Part shown: positions 1 to 9,248 of the stretch, in pieces
How positions within the stretch are numbered: position 1 is the first letter of the stretch
Layout of the letters: every line of letters starts with the position of its first letter
Origin: an uncultured Muribaculaceae bacterium
GTDB lineage: Bacteria > Bacteroidota > Bacteroidia > Bacteroidales > Muribaculaceae
Direction of reading: 5' to 3'
NCBI GenBank assembly: GCA_947626355.1
Contig: CANQRV010000016.1
Span: 1-47,592 of the forward strand
DNA: 47,592 bases
The notes under the pieces: model-generated
Seen by the model: the letters and a program-made list of their open reading frames with translations, nothing else
Told to the model about the DNA's origin: nothing
Databases searched by the model: none
Program-made: the position numbers and the translations under genes

Positions 1-2
1 AA

Positions 3-29
3 TTACCCGCTCCGGACTGAAGCGGGTAA
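3..29. terminator. Hairpin at left edge
   Basis: A 9-bp perfect inverted repeat (3-11 with 21-29, TTACCCGCT/AGCGGGTAA) lies downstream of the SusD gene. There is no clear T-run on either side inside the window, so its role as a terminator is only likely. It may belong to a gene beyond the left edge. Confidence 0.35.
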
Positions 30-124
30 GGGAGGATGTGCTCTTTATTTTAGTTTAAATGAAAGAGCCGTGCATCGGGAAGTATCGTAATCACGCCGCG
101 GAAATGCCAGCGCGTAAGGAAAGA

Positions 125-146
125 GGGGATACCGGCCGGTATCCCC
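125..146. terminator. Palindrome downstream of SusD gene
   Basis: A 22-bp perfect palindrome (arms 125-135 and 136-146, centred on GGCC) begins 38 bp past the stop of the SusD-like gene. This is the position expected for transcription stop of the susC-susD operon. No T-tract follows on the minus strand, so function is inferred from place and symmetry. Confidence 0.45.
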
Positions 147-184
147 CTCTCGATTATCAGGGTTGACAGTTGAATCTGTCAGAA

Positions 185-1891
185 TCACTCGGTAGCGTAG
201 TCAAGGTCGGTGAGATTGATTGCCTTGTTGTAGCGGAGCTCTGTATTGGGAATCACGACACGCCAGCCGTTGTGGCTTTCGGGAGTATATTCAAATGCCA
301 TTGCGGCATCCCAGTTGCCACTGTCGGTATCGCCTTCTACCCATGCCTCCCTCACGAGCGGGTCGCCCCATCTCTTGAGGTCGAACCAGCAGAATCCCTC
401 GCCCCATAGCTCTACCCTGCGGGTGAACTTGATGAGGTCAAGCAGTTCCTCGCCGGATGCGGTTGACTCCTTGTACTTCTCGACGCGTGTTCCGTTGATC
501 TGGTTGATGATGGCCAGGGCGGTTCCCTCGTCTCCATTGCGGTAGGCAGCCTCGGCCTCGATGAGCATCATCTCGGCGCCACGCATGTAGGGGAACATCG
601 AGGAGCTGTAGTTGTCCTTGCCCCAGAACTTGAACTGAGCGCCAAACTGAGCCACGATGCCGTTGACCGTGCCCGTACTGGGATTGGTATACGGAAGATT
701 CCATCCCTGTGCCGCACCAATCTGATTATACATCTTCGTACAGAAATCCTGAAGCGGACGTGTGAGGACACCCTTATTCACGCTGAGCGAGCCGCTCACG
801 ATGTTCGCGCTGTTCCAGAAGTCGGCCTTTCCGGCAAACATGCCGCCCTTGTCGGGAGTGAAATAGAGCTGGCGACGGATGTCGCGGCGGTCCATCTGGT
901 TGTAGAGCTTGATGTCGATAGCACCGGCGCCGATGCTTCCCCAGAGGGTAGGATAAGCACCGTTGCAGGCATAGGTTGCGCCGAACGACGCGTAGTAGAT
1001 GCCGGCGGGGCTATCCTGAGACGCCCACATCCACTCGCCGTTGGCATCCGCGAAACCACTGAGATACTCCTCGTTGCTCATGAGGGGATATCCCTGACGG
1101 GCGTCGTGAGCCATCTTCTGGGCAGTCTGATAGTCGTTCTTGAGAAGGGCGGCACGAGCGTAGAGGCCTCTGGCCACATCGAGATCCGGCTCCTGATATG
1201 TGGTCCTGCTCACGCCGCACGACTGATAGAGGCTGATGGCCTCGTCGAGGTCAGCATAGATCTGGTCGAGCACCGCACCCATCGAGGAGAGGGGACACGG
1301 GGCATCCGTATTGGTGTCGGCCGGGGTGACGCGCAGGGGGAGGCAGAGCTTCTGACCGTTGTTGGAGTCAGCCCATCTCGGACCGTAGATCTGGAGCAGA
1401 CGGGTGTAGGCATGTGCCCTCATCGTGAGGCACTGCGCCCTGTAGAACTGCATCGATGCGTCTTTCATGGCATCCTCGTTGTCGGTGCCGGCAATGAGGG
1501 TATTGGCCATGCCGACGATGCCGTAGCAATAGGCCCAGCCTATGTCGGTAGCCCAGGTGTTGAAGTCGCTCATTGACTCCCAGTTGACCACGCTTCTGTG
1601 GGAGTTGATCCAGAAATAGCAGATGTAGTCGGAGCCGGGCACCTCTCCATAATACATGGAGATCCAGGGCTCGCCGTTGAACCAGCGGTAGTCGTAGAGA
1701 CCGGAATACTGGCGATACATTGTTCCGATCAGACCGAGCGTGGCGCTCTTCATGCTGTTGACATCGGTGGTGACATCCTCAGTCGGGATGTCGGTCTCGG
1801 GCTTAGTGCTCAGGTAGTCGCTCGAGCAGGAAGAGATTCCGCCCGCGATGAGCAGAGCGCCAAGGCCTTTGATAAAAATATTCTTTTTCAT
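185..1891 (-). CDS. SusD/RagB-family nutrient-binding lipoprotein
   Basis: A 568-residue outer-membrane lipoprotein that captures an oligosaccharide and covers the partner SusC pore. It has an N-terminal signal with the lipobox cysteine at residue 22, followed by the family's helical repeat region. Tryptophan- and tyrosine-rich stretches such as WFNGEPWISMYYGE, and the C-terminal block with RRVELWGEGFCWFDLKRWGDP, are typical of SusD. Length fits the family (500-600). It starts 26 bp after the SusC stop and is clearly in one operon with it. Substrate cannot be told from sequence, since no enzyme or regulator gene of a polysaccharide locus is attached on the side visible here. The start ATG sits directly before a charged MKKN signal. 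Confidence 0.95.
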   Translation of the reverse strand: MKKNIFIKGLGALLIAGGISSCSSDYLSTKPETDIPTEDVTTDVNSMKSATLGLIGTMYRQYSGLYDYRWFNGEPWISMYYGEVPGSDYICYFWINSHRSVVNWESMSDFNTWATDIGWAYCYGIVGMANTLIAGTDNEDAMKDASMQFYRAQCLTMRAHAYTRLLQIYGPRWADSNNGQKLCLPLRVTPADTNTDAPCPLSSMGAVLDQIYADLDEAISLYQSCGVSRTTYQEPDLDVARGLYARAALLKNDYQTAQKMAHDARQGYPLMSNEEYLSGFADANGEWMWASQDSPAGIYYASFGATYACNGAYPTLWGSIGAGAIDIKLYNQMDRRDIRRQLYFTPDKGGMFAGKADFWNSANIVSGSLSVNKGVLTRPLQDFCTKMYNQIGAAQGWNLPYTNPSTGTVNGIVAQFGAQFKFWGKDNYSSSMFPYMRGAEMMLIEAEAAYRNGDEGTALAIINQINGTRVEKYKESTASGEELLDLIKFTRRVELWGEGFCWFDLKRWGDPLVREAWVEGDTDSGNWDAAMAFEYTPESHNGWRVVIPNTELRYNKAINLTDLDYATE

Positions 1892-1917
1892 AAACTGAAA
1901 TTCCTTTAAAGTAGCGG

Positions 1918-4900
1918 TTAGAACTTGACGTTAAGCTGGAAGGAGAACACGCGTGCGGGCACGTAAGTGTTGCCCTGGCCGCCGGCATAGCCGTAGGTCG
2001 GGTTCATACCTTTGCGCTTGGCTGCGATGAACACGTTGTCGACCGAGACGCCGAGGTTGATGCCCTGGAGCATCATTGCATTGACCCATCTGCGCGGAAG
2101 GTCGTAGGAGAGGTTGATGTTCTTGAGTGTGAGGTAGCTGCTGCTGGTGAGCCAGCGGCTGCTTGCCGCGTTGTTGTAGCCGTTGAACTGCGAGTTGATC
2201 TGGGGGATGGCATCCGGGTCGATGCGGTTGGGGCTGTCGGCGGTCATGCCTTCCGGAGCCTGTGTCCACGACTTGAGGATATCCTTATGGATGGCGCCGG
2301 GAGCGGAGGAGCCCACATTCATGAGGCCTGCGTAGCGGGAATCGTAGGTCTTGCCTCCGAGGCTGTAGGTGAAGAGAAGGCCGAGGTTGATGCCTTTCCA
2401 GGAAACGTTGGTGCCGAACGAGCCATAGACGGTGGGAAGCGATGTGCCCTTGAGCACGCGGCCCACATACTGGGTATTGCTGGTGTAATACTTGCCGTCT
2501 TTCTCGATGAATACCGCATGGGAGTCGTTGCGTGCGAGATTCACGTAGGATTCAAACAGGCCGGGCACGGGAGCCCAGTTGCCGGACTCATCATACTGAT
2601 AGAAGTCGAACGACTCGGGATCGATCTCATACATCGACTGACCGGTAAGCAAGTCAACACCGGCGTAGGGGTTCTGGGTATGCTCATAGATGCTCTTGCC
2701 GATGAAGAGGCCCTGCGAGGCGAGGTTGCGTCCGTCGGGAAGCTTCGTGATCTTGTTCTTCAGGAAAGTTGCGTCGATGTTGAAGCTCCAGTTCCAGTCC
2801 TTGTTGCGGATGATATCCACACCGAACTGAAGCTCCCAGCCGTAGTTCTTCATCGAGCCGATGTTGCGCCATACACTGGGGTTGAGACCGTCGCCGAGCA
2901 CGCCGACGGAGTTGGGAAGCACCATTCTGAAGAGAAGGTCTGAGTTGACCTTGTTGAAGTATCCGATCGTGAAGTTGAAGCGGTCGTCGAAGAGCGATCC
3001 CTCAAGACCGATGTCGAAGGTCTTCGTAGCCTCCCACTTGAGGTCGGGCGTACCGTAGGAGTCGGGGCCGAGCACCATCAGGTCGCCGAAGGGGCGATAG
3101 CTCCAGAGGTCCATATAGGCATATTCGGGAGCGCTGACGTCGTTACCTACCGATCCGTAAGCGGTGCGGAGCTTCAGGTAGTTGAGCCATGTGAGGCCGT
3201 GCATGAACTTCTCCTTTGTGATCACCCAGCTTGCGCCGACGCTCCAGAAAGTACCCCATCGGTTGTCTTTCGAGAAGCGTGAGCTGCCGTCGCGGCGGAT
3301 CGAGGCCTCACCGAAATATTTCTGGTCGTAGTTGTAGCGTACGCGGCCGAGGTAAGACTCGGTGCGGAGCGTGTAGCCTGCCTCCACATTATACATGAGG
3401 TCGGTGAAGTTGTTGAGGTCGAGACGGTCGGGCACAGACTGGTTGGCCTTCTGGAGGTAGTAGCCATTGAAGCTGTACTGCCAGTTCTCATGGTCGAGAA
3501 GCACGTCGACATGGTTGGCGCCATATTCACGGCTCCATGTAAGTGTCTGCATGAATGTGTGGGTCTTGTAGTTGTCGGCCTCACGGGAAAGCATACCGGA
3601 ACCACGCTGTGAACCTACGATGTTGTTGTTGTATTCCATCGACATCCTCTTGGAGCGATACATGTTGCCCCTGACTGTAAGCTCGAAGCCATAGGGGATC
3701 ACGGCCGTGCCGTAGAGGGAGGCGTCGACGGTGGTCTGGCTGTAGTTGTTCTTGTTGAGGCGCATTTCCCACGCTACGTTGGTACCCTGGTTGTAGTCGG
3801 ATACATTCCATGTAGGTCTGCCGGTCTCCTTGTCATAGATGATGTTGCCTTCGGCGTCATGGTTGTAGTAGGGATAGATAGGAGCATAGCTGTCGGCGAG
3901 GAAGGGGTTGTTGACGGCGTCAAGATTGCTGGTGTCGACGCTGCCGACCTCCGACTCCTGGGCTGCGGCCGAGAGGTTGAGGCCCATCTTGAAATAGCTG
4001 ACGGGCTGGAAATTGGCGTTGAGGCGGCCGGTGAAACGTTCGAAGTCAGTATTGAGCGTATAGCCGTTCTCCTTCAGATAGCCTGCGGAGGAGAAGATAT
4101 TGAATTTCTCTGTGGCGGCTGCTGCGTTGACGTTGTATTCCTGACGGTGGCCGTTGCGGGAGAGGGCATCCCACCAGTCGAGGTCGGTGTAGCCCGGGAG
4201 ATAGGCAGTCTGGGTAAACTTGCCGTTCTCATCGAAGAGCTCGTTGTCGGGCACTCCGTAGATGTTGTTGTGTGCGTAGTTGGAAATGAAATTGTTGCGC
4301 CAGTTGTTGAGCACCTTCGAGTAGTTGGTGGCAGGATCGAGGCCGCGGTAAAGCTGGTCGTAGCGGACGTCACCGTTTACCTGGGCGTCGAAAGCAGCCT
4401 GCATCCACTCGTTCTGCTCGAGACGGTCGTAGAACGGCAGACCGCGGTTGTACATACCCTGACGGACCGAGAGAGTCACATCCACCTTGCCTACATTCTT
4501 CGCCTTCTTGGTAGTGATCAGCACGACGCCGTTGGCGCCCTTAGAACCGTAAAGGGCGGAGGAGGCGGCATCCTTGAGCACGGACATCGACTCGATGTCG
4601 GCGGGGTTGAGGTCGGCGATGCTTCCCTCATAGGGAACACCGTCCACCACATAGAGGGGAGAGTTGTCGCCGTTGATGGAGTTGAAGCCACGGATACGGA
4701 TAGAGGGAGCGGAACCAGGTGTGCCTGTGGAGTTGTTGACCTGCACGCCGGGGGCGTTACCCTCGAGGGCTGCCGTCACGGAGGTGACGGGGCGGTCTTC
4801 GATCTCCTTGGCGCCTACCACGGCCACGGAGCCGGTCAGCGACTCTTTGTTGGCTGTACCGTAAGCCACCACCACCACGTCGTCGAGATTGGTGGAAGAA

Positions 4901-5184
4901 GATGAGAGGTAGACCTTCATACCGTTGACGAGGTCAACGGTCTTCGATGTGTAGCCCACATAGGAGACAGTGGCCTTGTGGACATTGGAGGGAACTGTGA
5001 GGGTAAAGTTACCGTCGACATCGGCAGCGGCACCCTGACCGCCTCCGACAGGCATGATGGTGGCACCTATCAGCGGCTCGTTGTTGGCCGCGTCAAGCAC
5101 AGTGCCGTGGATGGTGCGCGTCTGGGCCGAGAGACTCCAGCTGCACGCCATCAGCGTCATCAAGATTAAAAACAGTTTTCTCAT
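1918..5184 (-). CDS. SusC/RagA-family TonB-dependent outer-membrane transporter
   Basis: A 1088-residue TonB-dependent beta-barrel that takes up a glycan or peptide bound by the SusD partner. Order: signal peptide (about 1-20, ending SLSAQ), carboxypeptidase-D-like domain (about 23-98, GTVLDAANNEPLIGATI), plug domain (about 110-225) with the SusC hallmark PLYVVDGVPYEG, then a large barrel ending in FQLNVKF with an aromatic last residue as usual for barrel insertion. Length is normal for the family. It is the first gene of a two-gene operon with the SusD gene. A Bacteroidetes -7 box lies about 210 bp upstream, implying a long leader. No adjacent anti-sigma or HTCS regulator is present. Confidence 0.96.
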   Translation of the reverse strand: MRKLFLILMTLMACSWSLSAQTRTIHGTVLDAANNEPLIGATIMPVGGGQGAAADVDGNFTLTVPSNVHKATVSYVGYTSKTVDLVNGMKVYLSSSSTNLDDVVVVAYGTANKESLTGSVAVVGAKEIEDRPVTSVTAALEGNAPGVQVNNSTGTPGSAPSIRIRGFNSINGDNSPLYVVDGVPYEGSIADLNPADIESMSVLKDAASSALYGSKGANGVVLITTKKAKNVGKVDVTLSVRQGMYNRGLPFYDRLEQNEWMQAAFDAQVNGDVRYDQLYRGLDPATNYSKVLNNWRNNFISNYAHNNIYGVPDNELFDENGKFTQTAYLPGYTDLDWWDALSRNGHRQEYNVNAAAATEKFNIFSSAGYLKENGYTLNTDFERFTGRLNANFQPVSYFKMGLNLSAAAQESEVGSVDTSNLDAVNNPFLADSYAPIYPYYNHDAEGNIIYDKETGRPTWNVSDYNQGTNVAWEMRLNKNNYSQTTVDASLYGTAVIPYGFELTVRGNMYRSKRMSMEYNNNIVGSQRGSGMLSREADNYKTHTFMQTLTWSREYGANHVDVLLDHENWQYSFNGYYLQKANQSVPDRLDLNNFTDLMYNVEAGYTLRTESYLGRVRYNYDQKYFGEASIRRDGSSRFSKDNRWGTFWSVGASWVITKEKFMHGLTWLNYLKLRTAYGSVGNDVSAPEYAYMDLWSYRPFGDLMVLGPDSYGTPDLKWEATKTFDIGLEGSLFDDRFNFTIGYFNKVNSDLLFRMVLPNSVGVLGDGLNPSVWRNIGSMKNYGWELQFGVDIIRNKDWNWSFNIDATFLKNKITKLPDGRNLASQGLFIGKSIYEHTQNPYAGVDLLTGQSMYEIDPESFDFYQYDESGNWAPVPGLFESYVNLARNDSHAVFIEKDGKYYTSNTQYVGRVLKGTSLPTVYGSFGTNVSWKGINLGLLFTYSLGGKTYDSRYAGLMNVGSSAPGAIHKDILKSWTQAPEGMTADSPNRIDPDAIPQINSQFNGYNNAASSRWLTSSSYLTLKNINLSYDLPRRWVNAMMLQGINLGVSVDNVFIAAKRKGMNPTYGYAGGQGNTYVPARVFSFQLNVKF

Positions 5185-5400
5185 ACTTTAAATGTTTAGA
5201 CAAAAATTATTATTGTGTTTCCGTTTTCCGAAAAAGCATGTTGACATTGTCTGATGTCAGGCCACGGAGCGGGATGCGGTGAAGAGGCCCGGAAGCCTGC
5301 GGCGGGAATACCGCCGCATCACGCCACAACCACTTGCAATCCAAAAGATTAGCTACGCAGGCTCGTGTGTTAAAAAAAGTTTCTTTTATTTAACGATATG

Positions 5401-5408
5401 CAAATTTA
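5401..5408 (-). promoter_or_regulatory. Probable -7 box of the susC-susD operon
   Basis: On the minus strand the sequence reads TAAATTTG, a perfect match to the Bacteroidetes -7 consensus TAnnTTTG. The -33 region is poor: TTTTCG lies near the right distance rather than TTTG. Transcription would start near 5394 and leave a leader of about 210 nt before the SusC ATG. Long leaders on susC genes often carry post-transcriptional control, but no specific structure is assigned here. Confidence 0.5.
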
Positions 5409-5720
5409 GCAGTTTTGATGAAAGCATGAAGCGAAAACAGTTGATTTAACACTTAAAAATATGACGGCATCGGGATTTGAAATCGGTTTATTCTGCAAAA
5501 ATATGTTTTATAACACACTTTGCAGGCATTTCACCGAAAAGTCAGCAAAAAACAATTAAAAATTCAAAAAACGGAATCATATACAAAAAGCACCACAAAC
5601 AAATTGCCAGCCACCGGAAGCGATACGCATATGCTGCAAAAATGTTTCACACTTCATGACAATCGTTTTCATTGATAGGTTTGCGTGATTTTAAGTTAAA
5701 ATTAACATTTAAATCGGACG
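5409..5720. other. AT-rich intergenic stretch without a gene
   Basis: This stretch separates the susC promoter from the terminator of the amylase operon. It is clearly richer in A and T than its surroundings. A 60-codon plus-strand frame inside it (5477-5659) is lysine-rich, resembles no known protein and has no promoter, so it is not called. I see nothing else here. Confidence 0.5.
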
Positions 5721-5760
5721 AAATGCCGGGGACACGACCTCCGTCGCGTCCCCGGCATTT
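5721..5760. terminator. Strong hairpin terminator of the amylase-SPOR operon
   Basis: A 13-bp perfect stem (5721-5733 with 5748-5760, AAATGCCGGGGAC/GTCCCCGGCATTT) with a 14-nt loop lies about 20 bp past the stop of the minus-strand SPOR gene. A T-rich run follows on the plus strand, and the stem itself ends in TTT on both strands. It could work in both directions. Confidence 0.7.
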
Positions 5761-5781
5761 ATACTTTTTTCCGGTATGTTT

Positions 5782-6285
5782 TCACAGATCGACCACTACC
5801 GGCTGTCCGGGTAGTCCCACGTAGGGGTTGGAGGGGTTGGAGCGCCGGAAGTCAACAGCAAAGGCGGCCGCTTCGGCAAGGGTGTCGAAGCTCCCAGCCA
5901 CAGCGTAGCAGGTGCCACCCGGGCCCTCGGCCATGAATGCCCTGTAGCCTTTGGCGGCAAGGTCGCCGACATGAGACGCGCAGTTGGCGGTCATGCGGTA
6001 TGACGCGACTGCAACTTTATATTGTCCTATGCTGAGGTCGCCGGCATCAACCGGCTTCAGGCGCAGATGCACGGTATAGACGGAGTCGGCGCCGACGGGG
6101 GTGAGGCGCGGGGTGGTCTCGTCGGTGAGCCCGGGATATTCGGCGAGCTCCGCAGCGGCCTTCGTGCGCTTGGCGAGGGCCGCATCGTAGGCGGCGCGGT
6201 AGTTTTTCTCGGTGGGCTTGCAGCCGTAGGCGACAAGGAGCAGCACGCCGGCTGCAATCACGGGAATCGGGATTCGCTTTCTCAT
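5782..6285 (-). CDS. SPOR-domain lipoprotein
   Basis: A 167-residue small lipoprotein. The N-terminus is a signal with a lipobox-like cysteine at about residue 22 (VAYGC). The C-terminal half, from about residue 85, looks like a SPOR domain: GQYKVAVASY, then a Cys-containing helix, then YAVAGSFDTLAEAAAFA. SPOR domains bind peptidoglycan strands lacking stem peptides, so the protein probably sits in the periplasm at cell-wall remodelling sites. It follows the GH13 gene by 12 bp and is co-transcribed with it, although no functional link between the two is obvious. The SPOR call rests on pattern only. Confidence 0.7.
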   Translation of the reverse strand: MRKRIPIPVIAAGVLLLVAYGCKPTEKNYRAAYDAALAKRTKAAAELAEYPGLTDETTPRLTPVGADSVYTVHLRLKPVDAGDLSIGQYKVAVASYRMTANCASHVGDLAAKGYRAFMAEGPGGTCYAVAGSFDTLAEAAAFAVDFRRSNPSNPYVGLPGQPVVVDL

Positions 6286-6297
6286 ATCTTCAATCGG

Positions 6298-8178
6298 TTA
6301 CTTTATTGGCTGGAGCACATGGATCTGCCTCGGGGCGAGCGTAATGGTGTCGGAGACGGGACGGAGTATGACCTCGGCTCCTGTGAGCACGTCGGCATAG
6401 TGTTGTCCGGAGGGTATCGCGGAGGCGTAGCGCGACATGTCGACCTCGTTGGGCACATCGCGGCCGTTGAGCACTACCACCACCTCGTCGTCTCCTGCGC
6501 GGCGCACGTAGAGATACACGCCGTTGTCGGGCATGAAATGGAGCATGGAGCCTTGGGCCACGGCGCGGCTACCCTTGCGCCAGCCGGCGAGGCGGGAGAT
6601 GAAGTCGTAGGCCTCGCGCTGCATCGGGGTGCGCCCCGCCGAGGTGAAGACGCTGACGGTGTCGCCCGGGAAGCCCCCGGGCACGTCCTTGCGCACCATG
6701 CCGTCGCCCCCCTCGCGGGTGCCGCTCATCAGCAGCTCGGTGCCGTAGTAGAGCTGCGGGATGCCGGGGGCGGTGAGCAGCAGGGTGATGGCCTGCTTCC
6801 ACTGGGCGAGCGAGTCGGGCATCGTCTGGATGAAGCGCTCGGTATCGTGGTTGTCGAGGAAACGGAGCACCTTCAGCGGATCTGCATATATGTAATCGAG
6901 GGCGAGGTGGTCGTAGATGGCGTTGAGACCGTGCCAGGGGTCGGTGTCCTCACGGAAGGGGGCCATGTCGCGGCTCTTGATCATGAGGGGGAAGTCCATC
7001 ACGGTGGGAAGGTTGCTGTCGAAGCCGGCTGCCTTGGCGAGCGGCGAGCCTTTCTGCCAGGTGGAGATGGCGGCCGGCTCGGCAAACCAGCACTCCCCCA
7101 CTATGTTGAAGCCGGGATATTCGGCGAGCACGTCGTCGATCCATCGGGACATCGCCTCCCGGTCGGCATAAGGATAGGTGTCCATGCGGATGCCGTCGAT
7201 CTGCGACTCCTCGATCCACCAGATGGAGTTCTGCGAGAGATACTTCATGAGGTGTGGGTTTCGCTGGTTTAGGTCGGGCATCTCGCTGACAAACCATCCG
7301 TCGACGGAGAGGTCGCGGTCATAGTTCGATGCGTAGCGGTCGGTGATGGTTGAGAGGCGGTAGTTGGTCTGGCGGTAGTCGCTCTGATTGTTAAACCAGT
7401 CGGATGCGGGAGGGTCGAGCGCCCAGGGATGCTCGGAGCCGGAATGGTTGAATATCATGTCCATCACGGTCTTGATGCCGCGGGAATGGAGTGAGTCGAT
7501 GAGGGCGGTGTAGTCGGCGTTTGAGCCGAAGCGGGGGTCGATGGCGTAGTAGTCGGTAGTGGCGTATCCGTGATATGAGCCGCCGGGCATGTCGTTGTCG
7601 AGCACGGGGTTGACCCATACGGCGGTGACGCCGAGCGAGTCGATGTAGTCGAGGTGACGCATAAGGCCGGCTATGTCTCCGCCGTGGCGGGTATTGGGGT
7701 CGGAGCGGTCGGCGCCGACGGGAAAGCGCATGGAGGCCACGCGGTTGTTTGTGGTGTCGCCGTCGGCGAAACGGTCGGGCATCACGAGATAGAGGAGGTC
7801 GGCGGCGGAGAATCCGGCGGCTCCCTTCATCGGGCGTCGTTCGCGGAGCTCATAGGCGCGCGTCACGGTCTTCGGCCCCTCCCTCCACCGGAGCTTCATC
7901 TCACCCGGCTTCACGTCGGGAGCGAGCGAGAGATAGACATACTGCCAGTCGGGGGAGCCGTCCAGGCGCACCACCGAGTCGACGGTGACACCGGGATAGG
8001 AGACGGAGAAGTCGGCGGGGCGCACGTTGGAACCGTGCACCTGGAGCTGTAGCGAGGGGGAATGCATTCCGGCCCACCAATGGGGCGGGTCGACACGGTC
8101 GACTGAGAATGAGGCCGCGTAAGCCATGGCTGCGGCCGACATGGCCGCGAGAGCGGCAAGGAGACGTGATGATGACAT
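6298..8178 (-). CDS. Secreted GH13 alpha-amylase family glycoside hydrolase
   Basis: A 626-residue alpha-glucan hydrolase with a signal peptide (about 1-21, ending AMAYA), so periplasmic or exported. An N-terminal beta domain (about 22-120) resembles the one of cyclomaltodextrinases and neopullulanases. The catalytic barrel follows with the four GH13 regions: DMIFNHSG (about 243), GIRMDTYPY with the nucleophile Asp (about 330), GECWFAE with the acid/base Glu (about 361) and FLDNHDTERF (about 442). A small C-terminal beta domain ends the protein. The SusA type of neopullulanase from Bacteroides is the closest known model. It lies near a SusC/SusD pair but in a separate transcription unit, so joint action on starch is possible but unproven. 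Confidence 0.9.
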   Translation of the reverse strand: MSSSRLLAALAAMSAAAMAYAASFSVDRVDPPHWWAGMHSPSLQLQVHGSNVRPADFSVSYPGVTVDSVVRLDGSPDWQYVYLSLAPDVKPGEMKLRWREGPKTVTRAYELRERRPMKGAAGFSAADLLYLVMPDRFADGDTTNNRVASMRFPVGADRSDPNTRHGGDIAGLMRHLDYIDSLGVTAVWVNPVLDNDMPGGSYHGYATTDYYAIDPRFGSNADYTALIDSLHSRGIKTVMDMIFNHSGSEHPWALDPPASDWFNNQSDYRQTNYRLSTITDRYASNYDRDLSVDGWFVSEMPDLNQRNPHLMKYLSQNSIWWIEESQIDGIRMDTYPYADREAMSRWIDDVLAEYPGFNIVGECWFAEPAAISTWQKGSPLAKAAGFDSNLPTVMDFPLMIKSRDMAPFREDTDPWHGLNAIYDHLALDYIYADPLKVLRFLDNHDTERFIQTMPDSLAQWKQAITLLLTAPGIPQLYYGTELLMSGTREGGDGMVRKDVPGGFPGDTVSVFTSAGRTPMQREAYDFISRLAGWRKGSRAVAQGSMLHFMPDNGVYLYVRRAGDDEVVVVLNGRDVPNEVDMSRYASAIPSGQHYADVLTGAEVILRPVSDTITLAPRQIHVLQPIK

Positions 8179-8214
8179 ATAAAAATCTGTTTACGGTTAA
8201 GTCGAAAAAGCGGA

Positions 8215-8253
8215 GCAGGCGTCCCGCGTAATTATATTACGCGACACGCCTGC
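8215..8253 (-). terminator. Terminator of the coiled-coil lipoprotein gene
   Basis: An outer stem GCAGGCGT/ACGCCTGC (8215-8222 with 8246-8253) encloses an inner stem around an ATTATATTA loop. On the minus strand it is followed shortly by CGCTTTTTCG. It lies about 50 bp past the stop of the minus-strand lipoprotein gene. Confidence 0.75.
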
Positions 8254-8304
8254 CTTAAATTGTCTGCCGTGCCGTCGGCCGGCAGGATATTTTCCGCAGT
8301 CACA

Positions 8305-9171
8305 TCAGTCAACCTGGATGATGAGGTAGCGGGTGTATTTCCAGAACTCGCTGGGGTTCGTGATCTTGATGGTCTTTGTCTTGTCGGCGTTCTCCACCAC
8401 CTGATAGGAGTCGGAGGGCATGTTGGTCCATACTTTCACTTTCTTCGACTTAGTGGGGATGATGGTGAGCGAGCGCTTGTCGGCGGTGGTGAAGTAGGCG
8501 GTGTTGATCTCGTCGCCCTTGAGCACCTTTGTCGAGCCGAGGAACTTCTTCTCGAGCAGGCCGTTCTTCTTGAGCTCCTTGTTGGTGCCTATGGCGTAGT
8601 AGACGGTATTGGCGGCGTTTTCGGCGGCCACTGTCTCAGCCTGCGCCTGCTCCTTGGCGGCGGTCTCGGTCTTCACCTGCTCCTGGGTCTCGCTGACCTG
8701 GGTGTTGAGGTCCTCGATCTGAGTGCGGGCGGAGGCGAGCTCGGTCTCCAGCTGGGTGATCTTCTCGTCCTGCGAGGCGATGCGGTCCTTGAGCTGGGCT
8801 ATGGTCTTGGAGAGCACGGCGTTCTGGTTGCCGGAAGCATCGAGGCGCTGCTGCATCTGCTCGAGAAGCTGGCGGTTGGCGTTGAGACGGGCGCGGATGT
8901 TGGCGAGATTCTGCCGGATTTCGGCGCGGCGGTCTACATTGTCGCCGGCTCCCATGTTATAGAGGAGACCCTCCTGGGTGTTGATGGAATCGAGTCCAGT
9001 GTAGATATCGTTCATGAGGAGCATGAGGGAGTCGTTGAAGTCGGTGGCTTCATTATACTCCTGGGTGAGGGTCGCGATTTTCACGGAATCCTCGTCGAGT
9101 TTCTTCTGATTGCCTGAGCATGCGCCAAGCAACAGTGCGGCCACGCCGCAGATCAACAATGATTTTTTCAT
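8305..9171 (-). CDS. Coiled-coil lipoprotein, Cbp1-like
   Basis: A 288-residue lipoprotein with lipobox LLLGAC (Cys18). Residues about 25-200 are a long heptad-rich helix with many Gln, Glu, Leu and Lys, predicted to form a coiled coil. The last 90 residues are a compact beta-type domain with YYAIGTNKELKKNG, RSLTIIPTKSKKVKV and PSEFWKYTRYLIIQVD. This layout matches the Bacteroidetes family named after the collagen-binding adhesin Cbp1 as I remember it. The family name is a resemblance, and adhesion is not shown by the sequence. It stands alone with its own terminator. Confidence 0.6.
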   Translation of the reverse strand: MKKSLLICGVAALLLGACSGNQKKLDEDSVKIATLTQEYNEATDFNDSLMLLMNDIYTGLDSINTQEGLLYNMGAGDNVDRRAEIRQNLANIRARLNANRQLLEQMQQRLDASGNQNAVLSKTIAQLKDRIASQDEKITQLETELASARTQIEDLNTQVSETQEQVKTETAAKEQAQAETVAAENAANTVYYAIGTNKELKKNGLLEKKFLGSTKVLKGDEINTAYFTTADKRSLTIIPTKSKKVKVWTNMPSDSYQVVENADKTKTIKITNPSEFWKYTRYLIIQVD

Positions 9172-9248
9172 AACTTACAAATTAGATATGTGGAAATTAA
9201 AAATTATCAAACCCGGGAGGCCTCTGCGACAGGCTCAAAAGGTGTCGT

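Noticed and set aside
3859..4905. Long plus-strand frame opposite susC
   Set aside because: Antisense shadow of the SusC gene. Its valine- and glycine-rich composition reflects the codon bias of the real gene.
5477..5659. 60-codon plus-strand frame in the AT-rich gap
   Set aside because: Lysine- and histidine-rich translation of AT-rich DNA with no promoter, no domain and no neighbours in an operon.
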